DNA of 64,000 nt from Pseudolabrys sp. (GTDB lineage: Bacteria; Pseudomonadota; Alphaproteobacteria; Rhizobiales; Xanthobacteraceae), in NCBI GenBank assembly GCA_029980465.1, contig JARYIJ010000001.1:2739501-2803500 (forward strand). Direction: 5' to 3'. Below the pieces are notes generated by a model. The model had not been told where the DNA came from. It did no database searches and saw nothing but the letters and a program-made list of their open reading frames with translations. Of this stretch, positions 43,941-53,370 are shown piece by piece. The position numbers and the translations under genes were made by a program. Every line of letters starts with the position of its first letter. The stretch's first letter is position 1.

Positions 43941-44390
43941 ATGTTGACAGCCGCCCGCAGCCCTGGAATGCGCCCCAAACGCTCCCGATCCGCGCCGAAG
44001 AGTGGTCGCGGCTGGACCCGGACCAAGGGAGGGCGCACCAACACGGTCGGGACGGTCGTCGTTGGCGTCATGCTGGCGGCCATCCTGTCTCTGGGCTTCG
44101 TCGGGTATCAATCGTGGACTGGCCAGAAACGGGCCGCTGAAATCGAGGCCTGGAAAAAGAGCGATGCACTTCGGGCCGCACTTCGTTACGGTGAACTCAT
44201 GCTGCCGGTCGACGGCGGCGATACATGCCGGGCTTATGCCTTCGACAATTCAACCGGCATGATCGGAGCCGAGCGCGAGGTGTCTTGCCAGAACGAGCCT
44301 GGTGCCGATGCAGTAGCTGCGGGGCGCGGTGGCCCGGTCAATGGACCAGTTGCCCGCATGCAGGCGATGAGTCAGGCGTTTAAGCACTGA
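43941..44390 (+). CDS. Single-span membrane protein of unknown function
   Basis: A 149-residue protein from ATG 43941; the frame is open to 43875. A basic N-terminus (residues 8-35, rich in R, K and S) precedes one membrane helix (VGTVVVGVMLAAILSLGFVGY), then a periplasmic part with CRAYAFDNSTGMIGAE and a second cysteine (VSCQNE). The basic N-in / C-out topology is clear. No family was recognised. It is convergent with ctrA. Confidence 0.6.
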   Translation: MLTAARSPGMRPKRSRSAPKSGRGWTRTKGGRTNTVGTVVVGVMLAAILSLGFVGYQSWTGQKRAAEIEAWKKSDALRAALRYGELMLPVDGGDTCRAYAFDNSTGMIGAEREVSCQNEPGADAVAAGRGGPVNGPVARMQAMSQAFKH

Positions 44391-44457
44391 TAGTGGCTGG
44401 ACCGACATCTTTGCCTTGAGGGCTTGCCAAGCAGCGCTTCGACAGCGCCCAAAACAA

Positions 44458-44485
44458 GAAGGGCGCGGATTGCTCCACGCCCTTC
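44458..44485 (-). terminator. ctrA terminator
   Basis: GAAGGGCG pairs with CGCCCTTC around a 12-base loop. On the minus strand it is followed by TTGTTTT, so it serves ctrA as an intrinsic terminator, about 30 bases after its stop. Confidence 0.6.
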
Positions 44486-44513
44486 AGGAAATCGGATGGT
44501 TCGGAGTGCCGGC

Positions 44514-45215
44514 TTAGGCCGGAATCCTCTCGTCGTCCTCGCTAGGCTCGCGCAGGACGTAACCACGGCCCCACACGGTCTCGATGTAGTTCTTGCCGCT
44601 CGAGGCATTCGCGAGCTTCTTGCGCAGCTTGCAGATGAAGACGTCGATGATCTTGAGCTCCGGCTCGTCCATGCCGCCATAGAGATGATTGAGGAACATC
44701 TCCTTGGTGAGCGTCGTCCCTTTGCGCAGGGAGAGCAGCTCAAGCATCTGGTATTCCTTGCCCGTGAGGTGCACGCGCTGGCCGCCGACCTCGACCGTCT
44801 TGGTGTCGAGATTGACGACGAGATCGCCGGTATTGATGACCGACTGGGCATGGCCCTTGGAACGCCGCACGATGGCGTGGATGCGGGCAATCAGCTCGTC
44901 CTTGTGGAACGGCTTGGTCATGTAGTCGTCGGCGCCGAAGCCGAGGCCCTTGACCTTGTCCTCGATGCCGGCGAGGCCGGACAGGATGAGGATCGGGGTC
45001 TTGACCTTCGAGACCCGCAGCGAGCGCAGAACCTCGAAACCCGACATGTCGGGGAGATTCAGGTCGAGCAGGATGATGTCGTAGTCGTAGAGCTTGCCGA
45101 GATCGACGCCTTCTTCGCCCAGGTCCGTCGTGTAGACGTTGAAGGCCTCTGATTTGAGCATCAGCTCGATCGACTGAGCCGTCGCGCTGTCGTCTTCAAT
45201 CAGCAATACGCGCAT
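44514..45215 (-). CDS. ctrA: Cell-cycle response regulator CtrA
   Basis: A 233-residue OmpR-type regulator, nearly the canonical Ctr[20 protein letters not shown], phospho-Asp in [13 protein letters not shown], the signal lysine in [13 protein letters not shown] and the winged helix with [14 protein letters not shown] and [13 protein letters not shown]. It controls replication, division and flagellar genes. ChpT phosphorylates it and SciP inhibits it; both genes are in the window. AGGGGA precedes the ATG. The tail ends in ERIPA rather than the Caulobacter AA degradation tag, so check proteolysis before extrapolating. Confidence 0.97.
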   Translation of the reverse strand: MRVLLIEDDSATAQSIELMLKSEAFNVYTTDLGEEGVDLGKLYDYDIILLDLNLPDMSGFEVLRSLRVSKVKTPILILSGLAGIEDKVKGLGFGADDYMTKPFHKDELIARIHAIVRRSKGHAQSVINTGDLVVNLDTKTVEVGGQRVHLTGKEYQMLELLSLRKGTTLTKEMFLNHLYGGMDEPELKIIDVFICKLRKKLANASSGKNYIETVWGRGYVLREPSEDDERIPA

Positions 45216-45639
45216 GCCAGTCCCCTTTTCGCCGCGTCGGGCTTGAGCTCAGCGCCGCTACGGCGGCAAAAATCAAAAAACGCCTTGGGAACAGAACGAT
45301 TCGACACTATGCCCACATGGTTAACAAAACCTGATTCTCACTTGCAAGCATCCCGTAGGCGAAATCGTCCGAATCGGCTTAAGATGCTGGCCAAGAGTGG
45401 TTTTTCAGCCACGAAGGCGTTCATGCTCCACGTTAAGAGTCGGGCCTAACCGACTCCCAGGACTCGGCTCCAGCCCGAAGCGTCGCCCTGGTTCCCATCA
45501 ACGGTGACGCAATGATTAACGACGCGGGTAAACACGAGGTTAAGACCGCCTGCGGGCCGGTAAGCCTAAGCAGTGATGAACGGAGCGCGCTTATGGGTCA
45601 TTGGGCGCGGCTCACTCATGCATGCGGTGTCGCCCGCCG
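45216..45639. promoter_or_regulatory. ctrA-fliI divergent regulatory region
   Basis: This 424-base gap carries six GANTC sites (45298, 45333, 45371, 45437, 45452, 45461) in 168 bases, a TTAACCAT element on the minus strand (45317-45324, about 100 bases before ctrA) and TAAA-N7-TTAA (45529-45543) about 100 bases before fliI. These resemble CcrM methylation sites and CtrA-binding elements. No gene is seen inside. Confidence 0.65.
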
Positions 45640-46980
45640 ATGAAAGCGCTGGCCGAACAGATCAATGAATTGGACGACGTCGAGGTCTACGGGCGCGTCG
45701 TCGGCGTTCGTGGTCTGATGGTCGAACTCGCCGGACCGATCCATGCGATGTCACTGGGTGCGCGTCTGTCGATCGAGGCCACGCAAGGGACATCACGCGT
45801 CCGTATTCCGTGCGAGGTTGTCGGGTTTTCGGGCGCCAACGCGCTGGCGATGCCGTTCGCGTCGCTCGACGGCGTGCGCCGCGGCTGCCGTGCGGTTGTA
45901 TCGGGCGCCGCGGGCGCGGTGCGCCCGTCGGACGGCTGGCTCGGCCGGGTCGTGAATGCAATGGGCGAGCCGATCGACGGTCTTGGGCCATTGCCGCCGG
46001 GGCCGTCGCCTTATCCGTTCCGGTCGTCGCCGCCGCCGGCGCATGCGCGGCAAAGAGTCGGAGAGCCGCTCGATCTCGGTGTCCGGGCGCTTAATACCTT
46101 CATCACCGTTTGTCGCGGTCAACGTATGGGTATCTTCGCCGGCTCCGGCGTCGGTAAATCGGTGCTACTGTCGATGCTCGCCCGCAACGTCGCCGCCGAC
46201 GTCTCGGTCATCGGCCTTGTCGGCGAGCGTGGTCGCGAAGTTCAGGAGTTCATCCAGGACGACCTCGGCGCCGCCGGCCTCGCGCGCTCGGTCGTCGTCG
46301 TCTCGACTTCCGACGAGCCGGCGCTGATGCGCCGCCAGGCCGCCTATCTGACGATGGCGATCGCCGAATACTTCCGCGACACCCAGAAGGACGTGCTGGT
46401 GCTGATGGACTCGGTCACCCGCTTCGCCATGGCGCAACGCGAGATCGGGCTGTCCGCCGGGGAACCGCCGACGGCCAAGGGCTACACGCCGACCGTCTTC
46501 ACCGAATTGCCGCGATTGCTCGAGCGGGCGGGGCCGGGCACGGAGCAGGGCACGATCACCGGCGTCTTCACCGTGCTGGTCGATGGCGACGACCATAACG
46601 AGCCGGTCGCCGACGCCGTGCGCGGCATTCTCGACGGCCATATCGTCATGGAACGCGCCATCGCCGAGCGCGGCCGTTATCCGGCGATCAACGTCCTCAA
46701 GTCGATTTCGCGCACCATGCCGCGCGCCGCCGATCCGCAATTCCTGCCGGTCGTCAACCAGGCACGGCAGGTGATGGCGACGTACTCCGACATGGAGGAA
46801 CTGATCCGTCTCGGCGCCTATCGGCCGGGCTCCAGCGCCGAGGTGGACGAGGCGATCGGGCTGCACAAGCCGCTGGAAGCGTTTCTCAGCCAGCTTAAGG
46901 AAGAATCAACGAGTATGGCGGACGGCTACCGCCAGCTCGAGCAGATCATGGCCTTGTCGGCCGGTTTAGCCGGCAAATGA
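45640..46980 (+). CDS. fliI: Flagellar export ATPase FliI
   Basis: A 446-residue ATPase of the type III export apparatus. P-loop GSGVGKS near 155, the family text [16 protein letters not shown] and [19 protein letters not shown], and the long beta-barrel N-terminus ([18 protein letters not shown]) are present. ATG 45640 matches known starts (MKALAEQI); the frame is open to TTG 45601. It powers export of flagellar subunits with FliH and FliJ. Confidence 0.94.
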   Translation: MKALAEQINELDDVEVYGRVVGVRGLMVELAGPIHAMSLGARLSIEATQGTSRVRIPCEVVGFSGANALAMPFASLDGVRRGCRAVVSGAAGAVRPSDGWLGRVVNAMGEPIDGLGPLPPGPSPYPFRSSPPPAHARQRVGEPLDLGVRALNTFITVCRGQRMGIFAGSGVGKSVLLSMLARNVAADVSVIGLVGERGREVQEFIQDDLGAAGLARSVVVVSTSDEPALMRRQAAYLTMAIAEYFRDTQKDVLVLMDSVTRFAMAQREIGLSAGEPPTAKGYTPTVFTELPRLLERAGPGTEQGTITGVFTVLVDGDDHNEPVADAVRGILDGHIVMERAIAERGRYPAINVLKSISRTMPRAADPQFLPVVNQARQVMATYSDMEELIRLGAYRPGSSAEVDEAIGLHKPLEAFLSQLKEESTSMADGYRQLEQIMALSAGLAGK

Positions 46981-47135
46981 GCGCGCCACCCGTGTTCCGC
47001 GGTGGATACGATCGGCAGCTGCCGGCGCTTGGAAACAGAAAACTAACGTTATTGCGCCACAGTCGCCGCCTGGAACGATTGAGACCGGCCGTGTCTGCGC
47101 GGCGGACCTCGGGGCTTCGGGGGAGTAGTTAGTCG

Positions 47136-47552
47136 ATGAAGTCACGCGAAACGCTTATTCGCCTGAAGAAATTTCAGGTCGACGAGAGACGGCGCAAGGT
47201 CGCGCAGATCGAGACCATGATCGCCGAGTTCGAGCGCATGGCCACCGATCTCGAACGCGAGATCAAGGTCGAGCAGGACCGCGCTAATATCCACGATCCG
47301 GCGCATTTCGCTTATCCGACCTATGCCAAGGCCGCGATGGTGCGCCGCGAGAATCTGCGTCGCTCGGCGGACGAGCTGAAGCAGCAGCTCGACGACGCCC
47401 AGGCGGCGCTCGGCGAGGCCTTCGAGGAGCTGAAGAAGGTCGAGCTGCTGGACGAACGCGACCAGGCGCGCGAGCGCGCCGAGGCCGGCGCGCGCGAGCA
47501 GGCCGAGCTTGACCGTATCGGCGCGTTGCGGATGCACGGCGCCAGGGCTTAA
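47136..47552 (+). CDS. fliJ: Flagellar export chaperone FliJ
   Basis: A 138-residue coiled-coil protein, charged throughout, beginning MKSRETLIRLKKFQVDERRRK, which matches alphaproteobacterial FliJ. FliJ is the central stalk of the FliI ATPase ring and carries chaperones to the gate. GGGGGAG lies upstream of the ATG. It is followed by an intrinsic terminator, so fliIJ form one unit. Confidence 0.85.
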   Translation: MKSRETLIRLKKFQVDERRRKVAQIETMIAEFERMATDLEREIKVEQDRANIHDPAHFAYPTYAKAAMVRRENLRRSADELKQQLDDAQAALGEAFEELKKVELLDERDQARERAEAGAREQAELDRIGALRMHGARA

Positions 47553-47582
47553 TCCCTCGGAATTTCCGCGCTGGAGACAAGA

Positions 47583-47608
47583 GCCCTCCCATTGGAGGGC
47601 CTTTTTTT
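47583..47608 (+). terminator. Intrinsic terminator after fliJ
   Basis: GCCCTCC-CATT-GGAGGGC followed by C and seven T: a classic terminator 30 bases after fliJ. It separates fliIJ from flhA. Confidence 0.85.
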
Positions 47609-47775
47609 GTTCCCTGTTAACCCGCCGCTAACCATGAAACAGGCAAATTTTGCCCAGGGGATGGGGTTATAGCGACGGCGGCACCGGTTCCCGGTGCCGG
47701 TTTCATCACCTGCGTATTTGAGCGAGCGTCCATGCCGCCGGGCCCGGCGGCAGTCTTGACGGTTTTCGAGCGCGC

Positions 47776-49893
47776 ATGAGCGACGTGTCCGCCGCCCCGG
47801 CAACGGGCGGCTTCCGCCTCCCGAAGTTCGGCGAGATGGCCGCGATCCTCCGGCGCGGCGACATCGCGCTGGCGATCGGCATCATGACCATCCTGGTCGT
47901 GCTGATCCTGCCGTTACCGTCGATCCTGCTCGACCTGTTTCTTGCCGTCTCGATCATCATGTCGGTGCTGATCTTGATGACGGCGTTGTTTATCCAGACG
48001 CCGCTCGAATTCTCATCGTTCCCGACCGTGCTGCTGATCTCGACGATGCTGCGGCTGTCGCTCAACCTGGCCTCGACCCGCCTGATCCTGTCGCACGGTC
48101 ATGAGGGCACCGCCGCCGCCGGCCACGTCATCCAGGCGTTCGGCAACTTCGTGATGGGCGGCAACTTCGTGATCGGCATCATCGTCTTCACGATCCTGGT
48201 GATCGTGAACTTCGTGGTCATCACCAAGGGCTCGGGCCGCATCGCCGAGGTCGCGGCCCGCTTCCATCTCGACGCCATGCCCGGCAAGCAGATGGCGATC
48301 GACGCCGATCTGTCGTCCGGCCTGATCGACGAGAAGGAAGCCCGCAAGCGCCGCAAGACGCTCGAGGACGAGGGCGGCTTCTTCGGCGCCATGGACGGTG
48401 CCTCGAAATTCGTGCGCGGCGACGCCGTCGCCGGCTTGCTGGTCGTCTTCATCAACATCATCGGCGGCATGATCATCGGTATCGTGCAGCAAGGCCTGTC
48501 GTTCAGCGACGCCGCGGCCTCCTATACCGTGCTGACGGTCGGCGACGGCCTCGTCACCCAGATTCCCGCGCTGATCGTGTCGACCGCGGCGGGCCTGCTG
48601 GTCGCGAAGGCCGGCGTCAGTGGCGCCGCCGACAAGGCTCTGCTGGGCCAGCTCTCCGGTTATCCGAAGGCGCTCGGCATGTCGGCGGCGGTCATGATCG
48701 TGATCGCGCTACTGCCGGGCATTCCGATGATTCCGTTCCTGGCATTGGGCGGTGGCGCTGGCGCCATGGCCTACGTCTTCGACAAGCGCATGAAGGTGAA
48801 GGCGGCCGAGGAGGCCAAGGCGGCACAGGCAACCGCCGCGAAGACCGACGCGGCGGACGAGCCGATCGCGGCGGCGCTCAAGATCGACGACCTCAAGATC
48901 GAGCTCGGCTACAGCCTCCTGCCGCTGGTCAATTCGGCCGACGGCGGCGATCGCCTTACCGAGCAGATCAAGGCGCTGCGCCGCTCGCTGGCGACCGAGA
49001 TGGGCTTCGTCATGCCGGCGGTGCGCATCCTCGACAACGTGCAGCTCGAGCCCAACGCCTATGTCATCAAGATCAAGGAGGTCGAGGCGGGCGGCGGCAA
49101 GATCTGGCCGGGCCAGTTCATGGTCATGGATCCGGCGGGCGGCCAGGTCAATCTGCCCGGTACGCATACGGCCGAGCCGACCTTCGGCCTGCCCGCGACC
49201 TGGATCGATGGCGCGCTCAAGGAGGAGGCGGCGTTGCGCGGCTATACCGTCGTCGACGCCGCGACGGTGCTCTCGACGCATCTCACGGAACTGCTCAAGA
49301 ACAACATGTCGGAGCTCCTGAGCTATGCTGAAGTGCAGAAACTCATCAAGGAAGTTCCGAAGGAACAGTCGGAGCTGATCAAGGACATGGTGCCGTCGCA
49401 GATCACGGTTTCCGGCATCCAGCGCGTGCTGCAGACCTTGCTGGCCGAACGTGTCTCGATCCGCGACCTGTCGACCATCCTCGAAGGGATTGCCGATGCC
49501 GCCCCGGGTTCGCGTAATCCGGCGACGATCGCCGAGCACGTGCGCTCGCGGCTGTCGCGCCAGATTTGCGCCCAGTTCACGAGCGGCAGCGGTTATCTGC
49601 CGCTCATTCCGCTGTCGGCGGCCTGGGAGCAGGCGTTCGCCGAGTCGATTATCGGGCAGGGCGACGACCGGCAGCTCACGATGCAGCCGTCGAAGCTGTC
49701 CGAATTCATCACCCAGGTGCGCGAGAAATTCGAGGCGGCGGCGCGCGAGGGCGAAGCCCCGGTGCTGGTCACGTCGGCCGGCATCAGGCCGTTCGTGCGC
49801 AGCATCGTCGAGCGGTTCCGCGCCCAGACGCCGGTAATGTCGCAGGCGGAAATCCACCCGCGTTGCCGGCTCAAAACGGTCGGCAGCATTTAG
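47776..49893 (+). CDS. flhA: Flagellar export gate protein FlhA
   Basis: A 705-residue export gate. The N-terminal half has about eight membrane helices including LDLFLAVSIIMSVLIL and the FHIPEP-equivalent region AARFHLDAMPGKQMAIDADL; the cytoplasmic half starts near 340 (ALKIDDLKIELGYSLLPLV). In Caulobacter it is called FlbF. It has its own promoter region after the fliJ terminator. Confidence 0.95.
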   Translation: MSDVSAAPATGGFRLPKFGEMAAILRRGDIALAIGIMTILVVLILPLPSILLDLFLAVSIIMSVLILMTALFIQTPLEFSSFPTVLLISTMLRLSLNLASTRLILSHGHEGTAAAGHVIQAFGNFVMGGNFVIGIIVFTILVIVNFVVITKGSGRIAEVAARFHLDAMPGKQMAIDADLSSGLIDEKEARKRRKTLEDEGGFFGAMDGASKFVRGDAVAGLLVVFINIIGGMIIGIVQQGLSFSDAAASYTVLTVGDGLVTQIPALIVSTAAGLLVAKAGVSGAADKALLGQLSGYPKALGMSAAVMIVIALLPGIPMIPFLALGGGAGAMAYVFDKRMKVKAAEEAKAAQATAAKTDAADEPIAAALKIDDLKIELGYSLLPLVNSADGGDRLTEQIKALRRSLATEMGFVMPAVRILDNVQLEPNAYVIKIKEVEAGGGKIWPGQFMVMDPAGGQVNLPGTHTAEPTFGLPATWIDGALKEEAALRGYTVVDAATVLSTHLTELLKNNMSELLSYAEVQKLIKEVPKEQSELIKDMVPSQITVSGIQRVLQTLLAERVSIRDLSTILEGIADAAPGSRNPATIAEHVRSRLSRQICAQFTSGSGYLPLIPLSAAWEQAFAESIIGQGDDRQLTMQPSKLSEFITQVREKFEAAAREGEAPVLVTSAGIRPFVRSIVERFRAQTPVMSQAEIHPRCRLKTVGSI

Positions 49894-50056
49894 CCGCCGG
49901 AAGTCTCTGACAAATCATCTTTTTTCCTGAGCCCATCACAAGGGCTCAAGTATCCGTGAACGGCCTCACGGAACTAAGGCAGCGTCCATACGTTTTTCCG
50001 TGCAGATGAACCTTTCGCCGGGCTGGTTCGACGAAGAACCAGACACGGAGGATGTC

Positions 50057-50266
50057 ATGAACTGGTCGCTTTACACTGCTGACCGCGCCACGCATCTGAA
50101 GATCGTCGTGGTCGCTCTGATCGCAGGCACGCTGATCGCGGGCTTCGGCATCGCTGCGCGCGATCTCAATCTCGGCACCGACATTCTGACGGCTCAGAAC
50201 CCGGGCGTCTACAAGGCGTCGCCGGCGGTCGTCTTCACTGATCGCGACGTGACCACCATTCGCTGA
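50057..50266 (+). CDS. Small conserved membrane protein
   Basis: A 69-residue protein with GGAGG upstream of ATG 50057 and one membrane helix (KIVVVALIAGTLIAGFGIAA). The start MNWSLYTADRATHLKIV is shared by small proteins of Bradyrhizobium relatives with no assigned role. The C-terminal part should lie in the periplasm. An intrinsic terminator follows. Confidence 0.75.
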   Translation: MNWSLYTADRATHLKIVVVALIAGTLIAGFGIAARDLNLGTDILTAQNPGVYKASPAVVFTDRDVTTIR

Positions 50267-50290
50267 CTGCTCGCGCTTCCTCCCGCGCTG

Positions 50291-50319
50291 GACGCCCGTG
50301 AAAGCGGGCGTCTTTTTTT
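50291..50319 (+). terminator. Intrinsic terminator
   Basis: GACGCCCG-TGAAAG-CGGGCGTC plus seven T. It ends the small membrane-protein transcript and, read from the other side, lies a few bases beyond the dctM stop. Confidence 0.85.
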
Positions 50320-50323
50320 GCGT

Positions 50324-51613
50324 TTAGCGGATCACCACAGAGGGCAGCCAGAGAGACAGCGCAGGGATGAACGTCACCAGCATCAGCACGGCGAACATCA
50401 CGGCGTAGAACGGCCAGATGCCGCGCATGACTTCCTCGATCTTGACCTTGCCCACCGCGCAACCGACGAACAGAACGGATCCGACGGGAGGCGTCAGCAG
50501 GCCGATGCCGAGATTGAGCAGCATGATCATGCCGAAATGGACTGGGTCGACACCAAGCTTCATGACGACCGGGAGCAGGATCGGCGTGCAGATCAGGATC
50601 AAAGGCGCCATATCCATCAGGCAGCCGAGCACCAGCAGCATGAAGTTGATCAGCATCAGGATCACGTATTTGTTCTGCGAGATCGTGAGGAAGAACATCG
50701 TGATCTTGGCCGGCATCTGCATGAGCGCCATGATGTAGCCAAAGCTCGACGCCATCGCGATCAATGTCATGACCATCGCGACTGTCTTGAGCGTCCGGTG
50801 AACGAGCTCCGGCAGGTCACGCCAGCGGTAGTCGCGATAGATGAACATCGTGACGAAGAACGCCCAGACGCAGGCGACCGCGCCAGCCTCGATCGCCGTG
50901 AAGATGCCGAACAGGATACCGCCGACGATGATGACGATGGTAATGAGCCCCCAGCCGGCTTCGACCGATATCTTCACGGCTTCGTGAAAGGGTACGGAGT
51001 CACCCTTCGGATGACCGTCACGGTACGCAATGAAGATACAGAGCAGGATCAAAGAGAATCCGAGCAGCAGGCCGGGAATGACGCCGGCCATGAACAGGCT
51101 GATGATCGAGATCGTCCCACCGGTCGCCAGCGAATAGATGACCGCATTGTGGCTTGGCGGCACCAGGATCGCTTGCAGCGAGCCGCTGATGGTGACGTTG
51201 GTGGCGAAGACACGCGGGTAGCCCACGCGCTCCATCTGTGGAATCAGCACCGAGCCGATCGCCGAGGTATCGGCGACCGATGAGCCGGAGATGCCGGAAA
51301 GAAACGTCGTTGCAATGATATTGACGGCGGAGAGGCCGCCCCGCACCCGCACGAGGCCGACGATAACGTTAGCGAGGCCGACGAGGCGACGTGCCATGCC
51401 GCCTTCGGCCATGATTGCGCCGGCCAACACAAAGAAGGGAATGGTCAGCATCGCGACCTTGCTGATGCCGTTCGAGATTTGCAGCATCACCGCTTCTGGC
51501 GGGATGCCGATCCAGAGCGCGCCGGCGAGCGCGCCGAAGCCAAGGGAGTAGGAGATCGGCATGCCGAGCGCGAAGCAGAGAAACAGCGTTCCAAGAAGAA
51601 TGAACAAGTCCAT
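50324..51613 (-). CDS. dctM: TRAP transporter large permease DctM
   Basis: A 429-residue membrane protein with about 12 helices, starting MDLFILLGTLFLCFALGMPI. The family motifs LSGISGSSVADTSAIGSVLIP and GLLTPPVGSVLFVG are clear. It is the sodium-coupled channel of a TRAP transporter, with dctQ six bases upstream. Context suggests uronate import. Confidence 0.93.
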   Translation of the reverse strand: MDLFILLGTLFLCFALGMPISYSLGFGALAGALWIGIPPEAVMLQISNGISKVAMLTIPFFVLAGAIMAEGGMARRLVGLANVIVGLVRVRGGLSAVNIIATTFLSGISGSSVADTSAIGSVLIPQMERVGYPRVFATNVTISGSLQAILVPPSHNAVIYSLATGGTISIISLFMAGVIPGLLLGFSLILLCIFIAYRDGHPKGDSVPFHEAVKISVEAGWGLITIVIIVGGILFGIFTAIEAGAVACVWAFFVTMFIYRDYRWRDLPELVHRTLKTVAMVMTLIAMASSFGYIMALMQMPAKITMFFLTISQNKYVILMLINFMLLVLGCLMDMAPLILICTPILLPVVMKLGVDPVHFGMIMLLNLGIGLLTPPVGSVLFVGCAVGKVKIEEVMRGIWPFYAVMFAVLMLVTFIPALSLWLPSVVIR

Positions 51614-51619
51614 GATGGG

Positions 51620-52132
51620 TCACTCGACAGGCAAGGCGCCGTGCGGGTCGGCTTCGGCGTGCGGTTGCCCAATGGTGAGACGTTCGATGATGAACAGCAG
51701 CGTGATGAGGCCGCCGACGGGAATCGGAGAGTAGGCGATGCCGACCCGCAGCCACGGGAATTCGGCGATCGTGTTGTTCCAGGTCGCCTCACACAGCTTA
51801 TAGCCGTAGATCAGCATGAAGACGGCGATGATCGCCATCATGATCTCGACGATGAGATCGGTGACGCGGCGCATGCGCGGGGGAAACGTGTCGGCCGCGA
51901 CCGTAACGCTCATGTGCAATCCGATCCGGTAGCAGGCTGCCGCGCCGAAGAAGGTGATGACGACCGTCAGGAGAACCGCAGCGGTTTCCGGCCATGATGC
52001 GGCGCTGTTGAGCACGTATCGCGTAAAGACGGCCCACGGCATGATGGCCGAGATGGCGACCAGCGATAGGCCGGCAATGAGAACGGAAATGAAATAGGCG
52101 ACGTCCATCGCCTTCCGATAGAGCTTGGCCAT
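51620..52132 (-). CDS. dctQ: TRAP transporter small permease DctQ
   Basis: A 170-residue protein with four helices (for example VAYFISVLIAGLSLVAISAI and SWPETAAVLLTVVITFFGAA). It is the scaffold that binds DctM. ATG 52132 with GGGAG upstream is chosen; the frame extends 17 codons further. A strong stem-loop lies between it and dctP. Confidence 0.9.
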   Translation of the reverse strand: MAKLYRKAMDVAYFISVLIAGLSLVAISAIMPWAVFTRYVLNSAASWPETAAVLLTVVITFFGAAACYRIGLHMSVTVAADTFPPRMRRVTDLIVEIMMAIIAVFMLIYGYKLCEATWNNTIAEFPWLRVGIAYSPIPVGGLITLLFIIERLTIGQPHAEADPHGALPVE

Positions 52133-52171
52133 TGGCTGCTCCCGCTCGCTGGCTTGCCGGTGCTGATACAA

Positions 52172-52214
52172 AAAGGGCGTCACGCCCGACCCGGAGGCAG
52201 GCGTGACGCCCTTT
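52172..52214 (-). terminator. Attenuator-like stem-loop between dctP and dctQ
   Basis: AAAGGGCGTCACGC pairs perfectly (14 bp) with GCGTGACGCCCTTT around a 15-base loop. On the minus strand a run of T follows (TTTTTGT), so it can act as an intrinsic terminator after dctP while dctQM is transcribed by readthrough. Confidence 0.75.
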
Positions 52215-52221
52215 AGTCCTT

Positions 52222-53220
52222 TTACTTTGTGGCTTCGATCCGCTTGATCATGGCGGCATATTTCGGGCCGTATTTGTCCCAGACCGGCTTGACGGCTTCC
52301 TGGAATTTCTTCTTTTCGGCGTCCGAGACGTGGATGATCTGGATGCCGGCGGCCTTTGCCTTGTCCATCGCCTTTTGCTCGTAGGCGTCCCAGAGCTTGC
52401 GCTCCTCGAACTGGGCCTCGCGGGCAAACTTCTTCACATCGGCCTGCTCGTCCTTCGACAGCGAGTCGAAAATCTTCTTCGACATCACCAGCATCTCCGG
52501 CACGATCAGGTGCTCGTCGATCGTGTAGTACTTGGCGACCTGATAGTGATTGTCGAACACGAAGCTCGGCGGGTTGTTCTCGGCGCCGTCGATGACGCCG
52601 GTCTGCAGCGAGCTGAAGACCTGATCGTAGCCCATCGGCACGCCGTTGGCGCCCATCGAATTCGCCATGTCGACGAACATCGGATTGCCCATGACGCGGA
52701 ATTTCAGGCCCTTGAGGTCAGCCAGCGTCTTGATGGGCTTCTTGGTGTCGTAGAAGTTGCGCGCGCCGGCATCCATCCAGCACAGGCCGACGAGTCCCTT
52801 GCCGCTGTTGGTGACGGCATCGAGCAGGTCCTGGCCGATCTGGCCGTCGATGACCTTGCGCATATGCTCGGTGTTGCGGAACACGTAGGGCAGGTTGAAG
52901 ACGTTGAGCTGATCGACGACGGGGCCCAGCGCGCCGACCGAGACGCGGGCGAAGGCGATGGCGCCGACCTGGGCCTGCTCGATGGCTTCCTTCTCGCCGC
53001 CGAGCTGCATCGACGGAAACATCTGGACGCTCAGGCGGCCGTTGGTGGCCTTCTCGAGCTTCTTGCCCATGCTCTCGACCGCCTCGACGGTCGGATAGCC
53101 TTCCGGGTGCACGTCGGAGGCCTTGAGCACCAATTTGGATTGAGCGAGCGCGCCGGTCGCCGGCGCCAGCGCAACGGCGGCCAGCAGGCCGACCGCAAGC
53201 AAAGTGAAGCGTGAGTTCAT
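52222..53220 (-). CDS. dctP: TRAP transporter substrate-binding protein DctP
   Basis: A 332-residue periplasmic binding protein. Signal peptide to about residue 27 (GALAQ); mature KLVLKASDVHPEGYPTVEAV; ligand-carboxylate arginine in LKGLKFRVMGNPMFVDMANS; and the follow-on LQTGVIDGAENNPPSF. All are DctP-family marks. The linked uronate dehydrogenase suggests a uronate ligand. Confidence 0.93.
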   Translation of the reverse strand: MNSRFTLLAVGLLAAVALAPATGALAQSKLVLKASDVHPEGYPTVEAVESMGKKLEKATNGRLSVQMFPSMQLGGEKEAIEQAQVGAIAFARVSVGALGPVVDQLNVFNLPYVFRNTEHMRKVIDGQIGQDLLDAVTNSGKGLVGLCWMDAGARNFYDTKKPIKTLADLKGLKFRVMGNPMFVDMANSMGANGVPMGYDQVFSSLQTGVIDGAENNPPSFVFDNHYQVAKYYTIDEHLIVPEMLVMSKKIFDSLSKDEQADVKKFAREAQFEERKLWDAYEQKAMDKAKAAGIQIIHVSDAEKKKFQEAVKPVWDKYGPKYAAMIKRIEATK

Positions 53221-53324
53221 AGTGACGATCCTCCCGAAGGTCTCGTTTGTTCGTGGTCCAAAACTTTGGACGTCAGGCCGAAGGCCACGCGGCTCGATTG
53301 CTTAAGACGGCCGCCGCATGGTAT

Positions 53325-53343
53325 TCATCATGTCATATGATGA
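53325..53343. promoter_or_regulatory. Candidate GntR operator
   Basis: A 19-bp dyad TCATCAT-GTCAT-ATGATGA with perfect arms lies in the 150-base gap between dctP and gntR, 27 bases before the gntR start and about 105 before dctP. The position fits FadR-subfamily repressors, whose sites are AT-rich dyads of this length. Confidence 0.55.
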
Positions 53344-53370
53344 CCTTATGGAGCAGGGCAGGTCAAGAGA

